DNA of 64,000 nucleotides from Anderseniella sp. (GCA_028289645.1 JANQOK010000017.1:124001-188000), one strand, 5' to 3'. Counted from the stretch's first letter, positions 1 through 9,215 are shown. The notes: generated by a model not told the origin, from the letters alone. Made by a program: numbers and translations.

Positions 1-118
1 CTATGTGTCCTTGGAAGTTGATCAACCATGTCGCGGTCTGCAAAACCTGCAGATATTCCAATTGATTATGTTGCAGGGTTCCAGCACCATTCCCAAAGGC
101 GTTGGAACAAGATCACCC

Positions 119-1408
119 ATGGCACTCGACAACAAGATCACCCACGACATTCTCGCTGCAGTGGAGGCTGGATTTGCTGCGCAAACTGCGTTTACCGAGG
201 CTCTTGTCCGGTTTCCCTCCCTGCGGGGGCAGGAGCATACGGCGCAGGACTTTCTGTTCGGCGAACTCAAACGGCGCGGTTACGCCATGGATCGCTGGTC
301 GATCGATGTTGGCGAGATTGAAAATCATCCAGGTTTCTCGCCGGTGAAAGTCGACTACTCCAATGCGATCAATGTTGTCGGCACGCACCGGCCGCGCGAT
401 GAGACTGGCCGGTCGCTGATCCTCAATGGCCATGTGGATGTGGTGCCGGCCGGGCCGCTCGACATGTGGACGAAGCCGCCGTTCGAGCCGTGGCGCGACG
501 GCGACTGGCTGTATGGCCGCGGCGGCGCCGACATGAAGGCAGGAATTGCGGCCAACATATTCGCGCTAGATGCGCTGAAATCGCTGGGCCTGCAGCCGGC
601 CGCAACGGTGCACGTCCAGTCGGTCACGGAAGAGGAATGCACCGGAAACGGTGCACTGGCGGCCCTGGTGCGGGGCTACCGCGCTGATGCGGCGATCATA
701 CCAGAGCCGGAAGACGACAAGCTGGTTCGGGCAAATGTCGGTGTCATCTGGTTCAGGGTTCACGTGCGCGGGCTGCCGGTCCATGTGCGTGAAGCCAGTG
801 CCGGCGCCAACGCCATTGAAGCCAGCTTCGAGATCATGAAGGGCCTGCGCAAACTCGAGCAGGAGTGGAACAGCAGGCAATCCGAACACCGGTATTTTGA
901 GGACTACAATCATCCGATCAATTTCAACATCGGCAAGATCGAGGGCGGCGACTGGGCGTCTTCAGTGCCGGCCTGGTGTTCATTCGACTGCCGTATTTCC
1001 ATCTACCCCGGTGTCGACCCGCGCGCGGCTGCGACGGAGATCGAGGATTGCGTGCGCAATGCCGCGCGGGAAAATGTGTTCCTGTCCAACAACCCGCCAC
1101 AGGTTGAGTTCAACGGCTTCTTCGCAGAAGGCTATGTGCTGGAGGAAGGATCCGACGCGGAAGCCGCGTTGGGCCGGGCCCATGCAGCGGCCTATGGCAA
1201 GTCACTGGAGACCATGGTGACGCCAGGCTATCTCGACGGCCGGGTGTTCGTTTTGTACGGCGACATTCCGTGCCTTGTGTACGGGCCCTATTCGGAAAAC
1301 ATCCACGGGTTTGACGAGCGGGTGTCGCTGTCTTCAGTGAAGCGAGTGACCGGTTCGATTGCGCTGTTCATCGCTGAGTGGTGCGGACTGGAGAAGATTG
1401 CCGGTTGA
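119..1408 (+). CDS. M20 family deacylase (ArgE/DapE-like)
   Basis: Zinc metallohydrolase of the ArgE/DapE/M20 family, 429 aa, expected to hydrolyse an N-acyl or amide bond in the cytoplasm. Visible family signatures are the metal-binding NGHVDVVPAG stretch, the GGADMKAG metal/bridging Asp stretch, the EEECTGNG catalytic Glu segment and the PEPED metal ligand region, in the normal order and spacing. I chose ATG 119 because the protein aligns from MALDNKITHD; an in-frame extension back to position 5 would add 38 low-complexity residues without family character. It lies about 200 bp upstream of a methylated-amine gene cluster on the same strand, so it may release an amino acid or methylamine substrate for that cluster (inference). 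The substrate cannot be told from sequence. Confidence 0.85.
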   Translation: MALDNKITHDILAAVEAGFAAQTAFTEALVRFPSLRGQEHTAQDFLFGELKRRGYAMDRWSIDVGEIENHPGFSPVKVDYSNAINVVGTHRPRDETGRSLILNGHVDVVPAGPLDMWTKPPFEPWRDGDWLYGRGGADMKAGIAANIFALDALKSLGLQPAATVHVQSVTEEECTGNGALAALVRGYRADAAIIPEPEDDKLVRANVGVIWFRVHVRGLPVHVREASAGANAIEASFEIMKGLRKLEQEWNSRQSEHRYFEDYNHPINFNIGKIEGGDWASSVPAWCSFDCRISIYPGVDPRAAATEIEDCVRNAARENVFLSNNPPQVEFNGFFAEGYVLEEGSDAEAALGRAHAAAYGKSLETMVTPGYLDGRVFVLYGDIPCLVYGPYSENIHGFDERVSLSSVKRVTGSIALFIAEWCGLEKIAG

Positions 1409-1537
1409 GAGACTGCATTGCCGGCGTGTTCGGCGTTGCTCAACTGTTTCTGCCAAACGACTGAAATCATTCAATTTGCAACAACGGCTCATGTCGTGCT
1501 GCGCAGTTAAGGTTGTGGGCATCATGCTGTCGAAGTA

Positions 1538-1555
1538 CTAGACAGTTGTGTCTAG
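1538..1555. promoter_or_regulatory. 18-bp inverted repeat, candidate TetR operator
   Basis: Perfect 7-bp arms CTAGACA / TGTCTAG separated by GTTG, 57 bp upstream of the start codon of the GcvT-fused dehydrogenase at 1613. Size and symmetry fit an operator of a TetR-type dimer, and a TetR-type gene sits two genes downstream in the same cluster. The assignment to that regulator is inference. Confidence 0.45.
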
Positions 1556-1612
1556 ACATATTTTCCATGCGGATTTACTGTGTCGCCGCAGTGGTCGCAG
1601 GGAGAAAGTGTG

Positions 1613-4018
1613 ATGAAGTCTGAATACAGGGTTGTTGTGATCGGTGGCGGGGTCGTGGGCGCCTCGGTTCTGTACCATCTCGCCAAGATGGGCTGGAGCG
1701 ATGTGGCGCTGATTGAGCGCTCCGTCCTGACTGCCGGGTCGTCATGGCATGCCGCCGGTGGCTTCCATGCCCTCAATGCCGATCCGAACATCGCCGCCCT
1801 GCAGGCCTACACCATCGATCTGCTGGGCAAGATCGAGGAAGAAAGCGGGCAATCAGTCGGCATGCACATGACCGGTGGCCTGACTCTGGCCGGGACGCCG
1901 GACCGCTGGGAATGGCTGCAGTCGGCTTACCGGATCTTCCAAAGCCTGGGCATTGAGGACGTTCGCCTGGTGACGGCGGAGGAAGCCGGCGAACTGTGTC
2001 CGATAATGTCCACCCACGGCATTCTCGGCGGCATGTGGGCGGACCGGGAAGGATACATCGACACAACAGGCACCGTGCATGCCTACGCGAAGGCAGCACG
2101 CAACAATGGGGCCAGCGTTATTGAGCACAACCGGGTACTGGAGCTGAACCAGACTCCTGAAGGCTGGCAGGTGGTCACGGAAAAGGGCACCATCAAGTGC
2201 GAGCATGTTGTCAATGCCGCCGGACTGTGGGCCAAGCAGGTCGGCCGCATGGCCGGCATTGAACTACCGGTGTCGCCACTGTCACATCACTACCTGCTGA
2301 CCGAGACGATCCCCGAAATTGAAGTGATGGAAGGTGAACTGCCGCTGGTGGTCGACCTTGAAGGGTTCACCTATATGCGCCAGGACCTGAACGGCATGCT
2401 GCTCGGCATATACGAAATCAACCATGAACACTGGATGATGGACGGCGCGCCGTGGGACTATGGCATCGAATTGCTGCAGGAAGACACCGACAGGATCTCC
2501 AACGAATTGACGCTTGGGTTCGAACGCTATCCCGTGCTGCAGAATGCCGGAGTCAAGGACTGGGTCAACGGCGCGTTCACATTCTCGCCTGATGGTAACC
2601 CGCTGGTCGGCCCGGTGCGCGGCAAGCCCGGGTACTGGTGCGCATGTGCGGTGATGGCTGGCTTCCTGCAGGGCGGCGGCGTCGGCAAATCGCTTGCCGA
2701 ATGGATCATCAATGGCGAGCCGGAAGCCGACGTCTACGGCATGGATGTGGCGCGCTATGGCGACTTTGCCGGCAACAAGCAATTCATCAAGGAAACCACC
2801 GGCCAGTTCTACACCCGCCGTTTTGTGATGACCTATCCCAACGAACAGTTGCCGGCGGGCCGGCCTTTGAAAATGGCGCCTGCGCACAGCGAAATGACGG
2901 CGGCGGGATGCAGGTGGGGCGCCAGCTGGGGGTTGGAAGTGCCGCTTTACTTCGCTCCGGATGGGTTTGAGGAGACGCCGTCGCTGAAACGTTCCAATGC
3001 GTTTGACATCATAGGCGAAGAGTGCAGGGCAGTGCGCGATGGTGTCGGCCTGCTCGACATATCCGGGTTCTCGCGCTTTGAAGTCTCCGGACCCAATGCC
3101 CATGCCTGGCTTGACCGGCTGATGGCCTCCAGGCTGCCGGCGCCGGGCAGGGCGCGGCTCGCGCCCATGCTGTCCCCCGAGGGCAAGCTGAAGGGCGACC
3201 TCACCGTGTTCAACTGGGGCGACGGTACCTGGTGGATCATGGGCAGCTACTATCTGCGCGAATGGCATATGCGCTGGTTCCACACCCACATGCAGGATGG
3301 CGTTACGGTGCGCGACATTGCAGATGAGATTGTCGGGTTTTCGCTGGCCGGACCGAAGTCGCGCGAGGTTGTCGAAAAACTCACGGACGGCGATATCGAT
3401 GCGCTGCCCTTCATGGGATGTGGCCATTTCGACATCGGGCTGATCCGGGCCAAGGTCGGCCGGCTGTCCGTCGCAGGGGAACTGGGATATGAAATCCATT
3501 GCCATGCGGGCGAACACATCGCCCTGCGCCGTATGCTGCTTGCGGCCGGCGCTGACCAGAGCTTGCGCGAATATGGCTTCAACGCGCTGCTATCCCTACG
3601 CCTTGAGAAGAGCTTCGGCATCTGGTCAGCGGAGTTCACCCAGGGCTATACGCCGGGCATGACCGGCATGGACCGGTGGATAGACTGGCAGAAGCCGGAC
3701 TTCATTGGCCGGGAAGCCGCGATGCGCGAGCGTGATGGCCGCGGGCCCGGGCAGGTGCTGGTGACACTTGAGATCGACGCCGATGATGCCGATGCAAGCG
3801 GCTATGAGCCGATCTGGTCAGGCGGACAGCGTGTCGGGTTCGTGACCTCGGGCGGATATGGGCACACTACCGGCAAGTCACTGGCCATGGCACTTGTCAA
3901 TCAGGACCAGGCTGCCAACGGCACCGCACTCAGTGTTCACATCGTCGGTGTTGAGCGGCCTGCCACGGTCATTGCGCCGTCACCCTATGACCCGTCAGGC
4001 AAGGCCATGCGCGCATGA
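1613..4018 (+). CDS. FAD-dependent dehydrogenase fused to GcvT domain (DMGDH/sarcosine dehydrogenase family)
   Basis: 801-aa flavoprotein of the dimethylglycine/sarcosine dehydrogenase family. The N-terminal half is a DAO-type FAD domain: the Rossmann motif VVIGGGVVGASVLYHL starts near residue 7, followed by the SSWHAAGG flavin-attachment region (residues ~45-52). The C-terminal half, from about residue 440, is a GcvT-like tetrahydrofolate-binding aminomethyltransferase domain with LDISGFSRFEVSGP and GELGYEIHC. Such enzymes oxidatively demethylate N-methyl amino acids and pass the C1 unit to tetrahydrofolate. Start ATG 1613 follows GGGAGAAAG; a GTG at 1580 is less likely. The stop overlaps the MttB-family start by four bases (ATGA), showing translational coupling. 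The exact amine is unknown; a close relative is at 13508-15964. Confidence 0.88.
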   Translation: MKSEYRVVVIGGGVVGASVLYHLAKMGWSDVALIERSVLTAGSSWHAAGGFHALNADPNIAALQAYTIDLLGKIEEESGQSVGMHMTGGLTLAGTPDRWEWLQSAYRIFQSLGIEDVRLVTAEEAGELCPIMSTHGILGGMWADREGYIDTTGTVHAYAKAARNNGASVIEHNRVLELNQTPEGWQVVTEKGTIKCEHVVNAAGLWAKQVGRMAGIELPVSPLSHHYLLTETIPEIEVMEGELPLVVDLEGFTYMRQDLNGMLLGIYEINHEHWMMDGAPWDYGIELLQEDTDRISNELTLGFERYPVLQNAGVKDWVNGAFTFSPDGNPLVGPVRGKPGYWCACAVMAGFLQGGGVGKSLAEWIINGEPEADVYGMDVARYGDFAGNKQFIKETTGQFYTRRFVMTYPNEQLPAGRPLKMAPAHSEMTAAGCRWGASWGLEVPLYFAPDGFEETPSLKRSNAFDIIGEECRAVRDGVGLLDISGFSRFEVSGPNAHAWLDRLMASRLPAPGRARLAPMLSPEGKLKGDLTVFNWGDGTWWIMGSYYLREWHMRWFHTHMQDGVTVRDIADEIVGFSLAGPKSREVVEKLTDGDIDALPFMGCGHFDIGLIRAKVGRLSVAGELGYEIHCHAGEHIALRRMLLAAGADQSLREYGFNALLSLRLEKSFGIWSAEFTQGYTPGMTGMDRWIDWQKPDFIGREAAMRERDGRGPGQVLVTLEIDADDADASGYEPIWSGGQRVGFVTSGGYGHTTGKSLAMALVNQDQAANGTALSVHIVGVERPATVIAPSPYDPSGKAMRA

Positions 4019-5562
4019 CAGCTGAACCGGCATCACGCTCCGGGCGGCGCCGGCGCGGCGCACGGTCTTCTGTGGCCGCTGCGGGGCGCAGTGTCGATTA
4101 CCGCAACCTGCGCAATCCGATGCCGCCAATGGCCGCGTTCAGTGATGATGAGGTCGAGGCCATTCATGGTGCGGCGCTTGATGTGCTTGAGGAACTGGGC
4201 ATCAAGGTGCTGCTCGATGAGGCCAGGTCGGTGTTCCGGTCTGGTGGCGCACACGTGGACGACAGCACCGAGATGGTCCGGATCGGCCGCGATATGGTTG
4301 CGGACGCTCTCTGCGCCGCACCTCGCAGCATCAGTATGAAGGCCGGTTGCAGGTCGCGGGATATCAAGCTGGAACTGGGCCGTCTGGTGTTTCAGCCAGG
4401 TGCCGGAGCACCCCACACGACCGACCTTAAGCGGGGCAGGCGACCTGGTACGGCGGCGGATTTTTCCGAACTGGTCAAGCTGACCCAGCATTTCGATGTG
4501 CTGCACATGATCCCGCCGCTGATTGAGCCCCAGGATGTGCCGGTCAATGTGCGGCACTACGAGACCCTGCGTGCCCAACTCACACTGTCGGACAAGGTGC
4601 CGTTCGTGTTTGCCCGCGGCACCGGGCAGGTCCAGGAGTGTTTTGAATTGCTCAGGGACTTTCGTGGCCTGTCGGATGACGATTTTCATCAGCGGCCGCA
4701 TTGCTACACGATCATCAATACCAACTCGCCGCGGCAGCTGGACATTCCGATGGCACAGGGCCTGATCGACTTTGCCAGGGCAGGGCAGGTGTCCATCGTC
4801 ACGCCGTTCTGCCTCATGGGCGCCATGGCGCCGGTCACGGTTGCGGGCGCGCTGACACTGTCGCACGCGGAAGCCCTTGCGGCCATCACCCTGACCCAGT
4901 TGGCACGCCCCGGAGCACCGGTGTGTTATGGCACGTTTACGTCAAACGTTGACATGAAGTCCGGCGCACCGGCGTTCGGCACGCCGGAGCACTTCAAGGC
5001 CAGCCTCGGGGCGGGTCAGCTGGCACGCAAGCTTGGCCTGCCGTGGCGCTGTGCGACCGGCAGCGCCGCCAACATCAATGATGCCCAGTCCGCCAACGAA
5101 ACCCAGTTCGGCCTGTGGGGATCGCTGCTTGCCGGCGCCACGGTCGTCATTCATGCCGCCGGATGGCTGGAAGGCGGCCTGACGGTGTCGTACGAGAAGT
5201 TCATCACCGACATGGAGGTACTGCAGATGGTTGCCGAACTGTGCACACAGACGACTTGCAATGTCGATGACATTGCACTCGATGCCTTGCGCGAAGTGCA
5301 GCCAGGCGGGCATTTCTTCGGCGCAACACACACCATGCAGCGATACCAGACCGCGTTCTACGAGCCGATGGCCGGCGACTGGTCGAATTTCGGCACCTGG
5401 ACTGAGCGCGGCAGCAAGGACGCCAACGAGCGCGCTACGGGGACATGGCAATCGATCCTGAACGAGTTCACCGGGCCGGAGCTGGATGGTGACAGGGTTG
5501 AGCAATTGATGGCATCCATACACAAGCGGACCGCTGCGGGCGGTGCGCCACCCGAGAGTTGA
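4015..5562 (+). CDS. MttB-family (trimethylamine methyltransferase-like) protein, non-pyrrolysine
   Basis: 515 aa, recognisable as a member of the MttB superfamily: an N-terminal helical segment (FSDDEVEAIHGAALDVLEELG, residues ~43-63) followed by a TIM-barrel core with the typical NTNSPRQLD, SIVTPFCLMGAMAPVT and ATGSAANINDAQSANE stretches. Archaeal MttB reads an in-frame UAG as pyrrolysine; here the frame is open throughout with no internal amber codon, so it belongs to the non-Pyl branch, which includes glycine betaine:corrinoid methyltransferases such as MtgB. The gene overlaps the upstream GcvT-fused dehydrogenase by four bases. The first ~30 residues are Arg/Ala-rich and may not be structured. 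No corrinoid-binding protein or reductive activase is encoded in the window, so the methyl acceptor is unclear. Confidence 0.85.
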   Translation: MTAEPASRSGRRRRGARSSVAAAGRSVDYRNLRNPMPPMAAFSDDEVEAIHGAALDVLEELGIKVLLDEARSVFRSGGAHVDDSTEMVRIGRDMVADALCAAPRSISMKAGCRSRDIKLELGRLVFQPGAGAPHTTDLKRGRRPGTAADFSELVKLTQHFDVLHMIPPLIEPQDVPVNVRHYETLRAQLTLSDKVPFVFARGTGQVQECFELLRDFRGLSDDDFHQRPHCYTIINTNSPRQLDIPMAQGLIDFARAGQVSIVTPFCLMGAMAPVTVAGALTLSHAEALAAITLTQLARPGAPVCYGTFTSNVDMKSGAPAFGTPEHFKASLGAGQLARKLGLPWRCATGSAANINDAQSANETQFGLWGSLLAGATVVIHAAGWLEGGLTVSYEKFITDMEVLQMVAELCTQTTCNVDDIALDALREVQPGGHFFGATHTMQRYQTAFYEPMAGDWSNFGTWTERGSKDANERATGTWQSILNEFTGPELDGDRVEQLMASIHKRTAAGGAPPES

Positions 5563-5570
5563 GGACGGCC

Positions 5571-6254
5571 ATGGTGCGAAAGAACGTGACACCACTGCTG
5601 CAGCGCAATGATCCGGACAGCGAACCGCTGACTGGCAACACCAAGGTCACCCGCCAGGACTGGCTCAACGTGGCCATGGATATTCTGATCAGCGATGGCG
5701 TGGAGCAGGTCAAGGTGCTGACAGTGGGTGAGCGGCTGAACGTGTCGCGGTCGAGCTTCTACTGGTACTTCAAGAGCCGGCAAGATCTGCTCAATGCGCT
5801 GCTGCAGCACTGGGACGAAACCAATACCGCGGCACTTGTGCGCCAGGCTGAGCTGCCGGCTGATACGATCACTGCGGCAATCTGCAACGTGTTCAGGTGT
5901 TTTGTCGATGACAGCCTGTTCAACACCTGGCTGGATTTCGCTATCCGCGAATGGGCGCGCCGCTCCGGTTCGGTGCGCCGGGTGCTGGATCAGTCCGACG
6001 AAACCCGGCTGGCAGCACTTGAAGCGATGTTTGCCCGCTACGATTACGCGCCGGCCGAGGCGCTGACCCGGGCGCGGGTGCTGTACTACATGCAGATCGG
6101 GTACAATCTGGCTGAACTAAACGAGCCGCTGTCACAGCGGCTCAAGATGGTGCCGGATTATCTGTTTGCATTCACCGGCTGCCATCCGGCGGCAGACGAG
6201 ATTGACGCATTGCGGGATTACGCAATGACCGCCAGCAGGAGAGAAAAATCATGA
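5571..6254 (+). CDS. TetR family transcriptional regulator
   Basis: 227 aa. N-terminal TetR helix-turn-helix: TRQDWLNVAMDILISDGVEQ then the recognition region LTVGERLNVSRSSFYWYFKSRQDLLNALL, the classic YxxFxxKxxLL-like ending. The C-terminal ligand domain is diverged, as usual for the family. ATG 5571 is preferred because GAGGAC lies just before it; TTG 5559 is an alternative that would overlap the MttB-family stop. Its own stop overlaps the next start by four bases (ATGA at 6251), so it is translated inside the catabolic operon. It probably represses the operon until the methylated substrate or a product binds; the dyad at 1538-1555 is the best candidate operator. Confidence 0.88.
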   Translation: MVRKNVTPLLQRNDPDSEPLTGNTKVTRQDWLNVAMDILISDGVEQVKVLTVGERLNVSRSSFYWYFKSRQDLLNALLQHWDETNTAALVRQAELPADTITAAICNVFRCFVDDSLFNTWLDFAIREWARRSGSVRRVLDQSDETRLAALEAMFARYDYAPAEALTRARVLYYMQIGYNLAELNEPLSQRLKMVPDYLFAFTGCHPAADEIDALRDYAMTASRREKS

Positions 6255-7558
6255 GTTCAGGGTTTGATGCAATCATCATCGGAACCGGTGTCATCGGCAC
6301 TGCAACGGCCTTTGAAATGGCCAAGCTGGGCTTCAAGACACTCTCGCTGGACCGCAACTCCCAGGCGGGTCACGGCTCTACGGCAGGCTCGTGCGCGATC
6401 ATTCGCATGCATTACTCGACCTTTGACGGCACCGCGTTTGCCTGGGAGGGCTATCATTACTGGCGCGACTGGGCCGATTATCTTGGGCTTGAGCCGGATG
6501 CCGACCTGGCCCGGTTCCGCGAGATCGGCTGCCTCGTGATGAAGACCGACGCCAACGGGCACCTGGTCAAACACATGGAGAACTCCGCGGCGCTGGACTG
6601 CCCGTTCGAGGAATGGACGCCTGATAGGATTGTCGAAAAATTGCCGGTGTACTCGTTGGAAAGCTATGCACCGGCCAAGCGGATGAGCGATCCTGATTTC
6701 GGCAAGCCGAACGGCAGTCATCTGAACGGTGCAGTGTTCTGGCCTCATGCAGGTTATGTCACCGATCCGGCGCTGTCGTCGCAGAACATGGCCGATGCCG
6801 CGCGTCGGCATGGTGCACAGTTCCGCATGGGCGCGGAGGTTGTTGAGATACTGTCAGACGGTGGCAAGGTGAGGGGTGTGAAGCTGGCAGGCGGCGAGAA
6901 GATTCACGCTCCGGTCGTGGTCAACGTGGCCGGTCCGGGCTCGTCGATCATCAACCGCATGGCGGGTGTTACAGACGACATGACCATTGAGACCAGGCCA
7001 TTGCGCCAGGAAGTGGTGCATGTGCCGTCGCCGGAAGGGTTTGACTTCGAGGCCAACGGAACCATCGTGTCCGACAGCGACATTGCCTGCTACTGCCGGC
7101 CGGAACACGGCAACAACATCCTGGTCGGTAGCGAAGATCCGGAGTGCGACGATCACCAGTGGGTGGACGACGACCGCGACTATGATGACAACTTCTCCGA
7201 TCAGTGGACCACCCAGGCGATGCGCATGGCGCAACGTGTGCCGAGCCTCGGCATACCCGGCACCAGCCGCGGTGTGGTCGACCTCTATGATGCCTCGACG
7301 GACTGGATCCCGATCTACGACAAGTCTGCCCTGGACGGGTTCTACATGGCCTGTGGCAGCAGCGGCAACCAGTACAAGAACGCTCCGATTGCTGGCAAGA
7401 TGATGTCGGCGCTGGTGGCCTACTGTGAAGCGGGCAATGACCACGACAAAGAGCCCTTGCAGTTCACGCTGCCGTACATCCAGCGCACCATCAATGTCGG
7501 CTTTTATTCACGCAAGCGGCCGATCAACCAGGAATCCAGTTTTTCCGTGCTCGGCTGA
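6251..7558 (+). CDS. FAD-dependent amine oxidoreductase (DAO/sarcosine oxidase family)
   Basis: 435-aa single-domain flavoprotein. The FAD-binding beta-alpha-beta motif AIIIGTGVIGTATAFEMAKLG is at residues ~7-27, followed by the family's GSTAGSCAIIRMHYS segment near the flavin attachment region and a C-terminal GCSS-like stretch ACGSSGNQYKNAP that closes over FAD. Expected to oxidise a secondary or tertiary amine, for example an N-methyl amino acid, to an imine. It overlaps the TetR gene by four bases and ends the cluster; the next gene is convergent five bases away. Together with the GcvT-fused dehydrogenase it could remove successive methyl groups (inference). Confidence 0.85.
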   Translation: MSSGFDAIIIGTGVIGTATAFEMAKLGFKTLSLDRNSQAGHGSTAGSCAIIRMHYSTFDGTAFAWEGYHYWRDWADYLGLEPDADLARFREIGCLVMKTDANGHLVKHMENSAALDCPFEEWTPDRIVEKLPVYSLESYAPAKRMSDPDFGKPNGSHLNGAVFWPHAGYVTDPALSSQNMADAARRHGAQFRMGAEVVEILSDGGKVRGVKLAGGEKIHAPVVVNVAGPGSSIINRMAGVTDDMTIETRPLRQEVVHVPSPEGFDFEANGTIVSDSDIACYCRPEHGNNILVGSEDPECDDHQWVDDDRDYDDNFSDQWTTQAMRMAQRVPSLGIPGTSRGVVDLYDASTDWIPIYDKSALDGFYMACGSSGNQYKNAPIAGKMMSALVAYCEAGNDHDKEPLQFTLPYIQRTINVGFYSRKRPINQESSFSVLG

Positions 7559-7563
7559 CCGAA

Positions 7564-8337
7564 CTAGGTGCCAGCGGGATTGTATCCGCGCAAGTGAGTG
7601 GGCCTTAGGCCGCCGGACTGCGCCGCCGCTGCCAGGGCGCGCCGGATCGCCAGCCATTTTTCGTAAGTCTCCGCATCCGATACTTCGATGATCTTTTCGC
7701 GCAGCGGTCCTTCTATCCGGGCAACCTCAAGCGGCGCCAGCTCGGCATACCAAGCGTTTCGATCGCGGGTCTCGACCAGTTCAAAGCCGGCCTGTCGCAT
7801 GACCTCCGCCGTCTGTCCTGCAGTTGCCATGGTGTAGTCGAGGGGCACCAGTGACAGATAGTGCTGGAACGCGTCGTCGTCATCGGCGTCCTCGCCTGCC
7901 AGCCAGTCACTGGCGGCCAATGCGCCGCCGGGTTTCAGAACCCGCCTGATGTCTGCGTACAATGCCTGCTTGTCGGGAATGTGGATCAGCGCGTCCTTGC
8001 TGAACACCACATCGAAGCTGTTGTCGTCGAACGCCAGCGGACCGGGTTTTACCTGCCTGAACTCGATCCGGTCAGCTACGCCGGCCTGGTCTGCCAGCAT
8101 GCGCGCCCTGTCGAGTAACTGGGGTTCGATGTCAATGCCGAGAACACGGGCGCCCTTGTCGCGGGCCAGTGCAATTGACGGGCCGCCCGTACCGCAGCCA
8201 ATGTCCAGCACATTCGCATCATCGAGGTTCAGTCCGCGGCAGACCTCGGCGACTTCTTCCGGACCGCCGGGAGACAGGAATCCGGGACCCCATACCAGGT
8301 GCAAGCGGTCGATAAACTCATCAGCGTATTGTGCCAC
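7564..8337 (-). CDS. SAM-dependent class I methyltransferase
   Basis: 257-aa class I methyltransferase. Motif I VLDIGCGTGGPSIALA binds the AdoMet methionine end, an acidic GIDIEPQLLDRA loop follows, and VFSKDALIHIPDK plus LKPGGALAASDWLAGE are motifs II and III. The length and the DALIHIPDK segment resemble phosphoethanolamine or sarcosine/dimethylglycine N-methyltransferases, which build choline or glycine betaine; assignment to that subfamily is only a suggestion. GTG 8337 is chosen since AGAGGA precedes it by nine bases; a GTG at 8367 would add ten residues. It converges on the amine-catabolism cluster with a five-base gap, so it is transcribed separately. Confidence 0.8.
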   Translation of the reverse strand: MAQYADEFIDRLHLVWGPGFLSPGGPEEVAEVCRGLNLDDANVLDIGCGTGGPSIALARDKGARVLGIDIEPQLLDRARMLADQAGVADRIEFRQVKPGPLAFDDNSFDVVFSKDALIHIPDKQALYADIRRVLKPGGALAASDWLAGEDADDDDAFQHYLSLVPLDYTMATAGQTAEVMRQAGFELVETRDRNAWYAELAPLEVARIEGPLREKIIEVSDAETYEKWLAIRRALAAAAQSGGLRPTHLRGYNPAGT

Positions 8338-8540
8338 GTCAACTAATCCTCTCTGGAGCTGTCGCACTGGCGACAGCCTTAAACCTCTGGAGACGGCTGG
8401 GCAAACCCAAAAGGACGCCTGGTTGACGGCGCTTTGTGCACCTGCATCTTGAAGTGCGTGTTTGCCCGCTGCGCCAGCCGGGGGCTACAACCTAACCTGA
8501 TCCAGGCTTGATCTACCCGAGCAAGGACAAGGAGATTGCA

Positions 8541-9002
8541 ATGAGTATTTTCCAAGCAAGACGACATTTCATCCGAACGGTAACTGTTGGCAGTGTGCTG
8601 GCAGCCTGCGGCCACCAATCACTTGCGCTCGGCAGTGATGCGATCGTTCAACCTGCGAGCCCGGGCGCATCGGCATTCATCGACCGCGCTTTCGAGATGC
8701 GGCGGCTGGCAGTTGACAAGGGCGACCAACCTTATGGCGCGATAATTGTTCGGGACAACAGCATTATCGGCCAGTCGTGGAGCAGGGTTGTAGTGGATCA
8801 GGATCCGACCGGGCATGCGGAAGTTGCAGCCATCAGAGATGCCGCGCGCCGGCTCGGCTCGCGACACCTGAGCGGTGCGATCATGTATTCGACTTCGCGG
8901 CCATGTCCCATGTGCGAGGCGGCAGCTTACTGGGCAGGGGTCGGAGGGATGTTTTACGGCCGCAGTTCCGACGACGCCGGCGCGCCAAGGCTGTGTAAAT
9001 AG
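8541..9002 (+). CDS. Putative exported (Tat/lipoprotein) cytidine/guanine deaminase-like protein, short
   Basis: 153 aa with a zinc deaminase core: GHAEVAAIRDA supplies His92 and the proton-shuttling Glu94, and RPCPMCEAAAYWAG supplies Cys122 and Cys125, as in guanine/cytosine/tRNA-adenosine deaminases. Unusually, the N-terminus ARRHFIRTVTVGSVLAACG has a twin-arginine-like motif followed by a lipobox-like LAAC (Cys23), predicting export and possibly lipidation, whereas the family is normally cytosolic. The frame ends shortly after FYGRSSDDAGAP, roughly 40 residues earlier than GuaD-type enzymes, so it may be truncated. ATG 8541 follows AAGGAG; a longer in-frame start at 8508 lacks this signal. 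Activity is uncertain. Confidence 0.7.
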   Translation: MSIFQARRHFIRTVTVGSVLAACGHQSLALGSDAIVQPASPGASAFIDRAFEMRRLAVDKGDQPYGAIIVRDNSIIGQSWSRVVVDQDPTGHAEVAAIRDAARRLGSRHLSGAIMYSTSRPCPMCEAAAYWAGVGGMFYGRSSDDAGAPRLCK

Positions 9003-9215
9003 AACACCCCGCAATTCCTGTGGTTTGTGCTGCAGTCATCACAGCTGCGAGTAAGTCCGCATGCATCATGTTGCAAACTCCGGTTGTCTGGTATCTATGG
9101 AAAAGTAGATTTATTACCTTTGGTCCGCTCAGATGCTGCCGCCTGGCAGCCTGTCGGCAAAGTGAATGAAACGGCACCAACCAGGTGGACTATTCAGCAT
9201 CGCTTGCGGGGGCGG

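Noticed and set aside
2282..3517. Long minus-strand open frame opposite the GcvT-fused dehydrogenase
   Set aside because: The + strand frame encodes an unmistakable FAD/GcvT protein; the opposite frame is His/Arg/Gln-rich without domains and is a GC-driven shadow.
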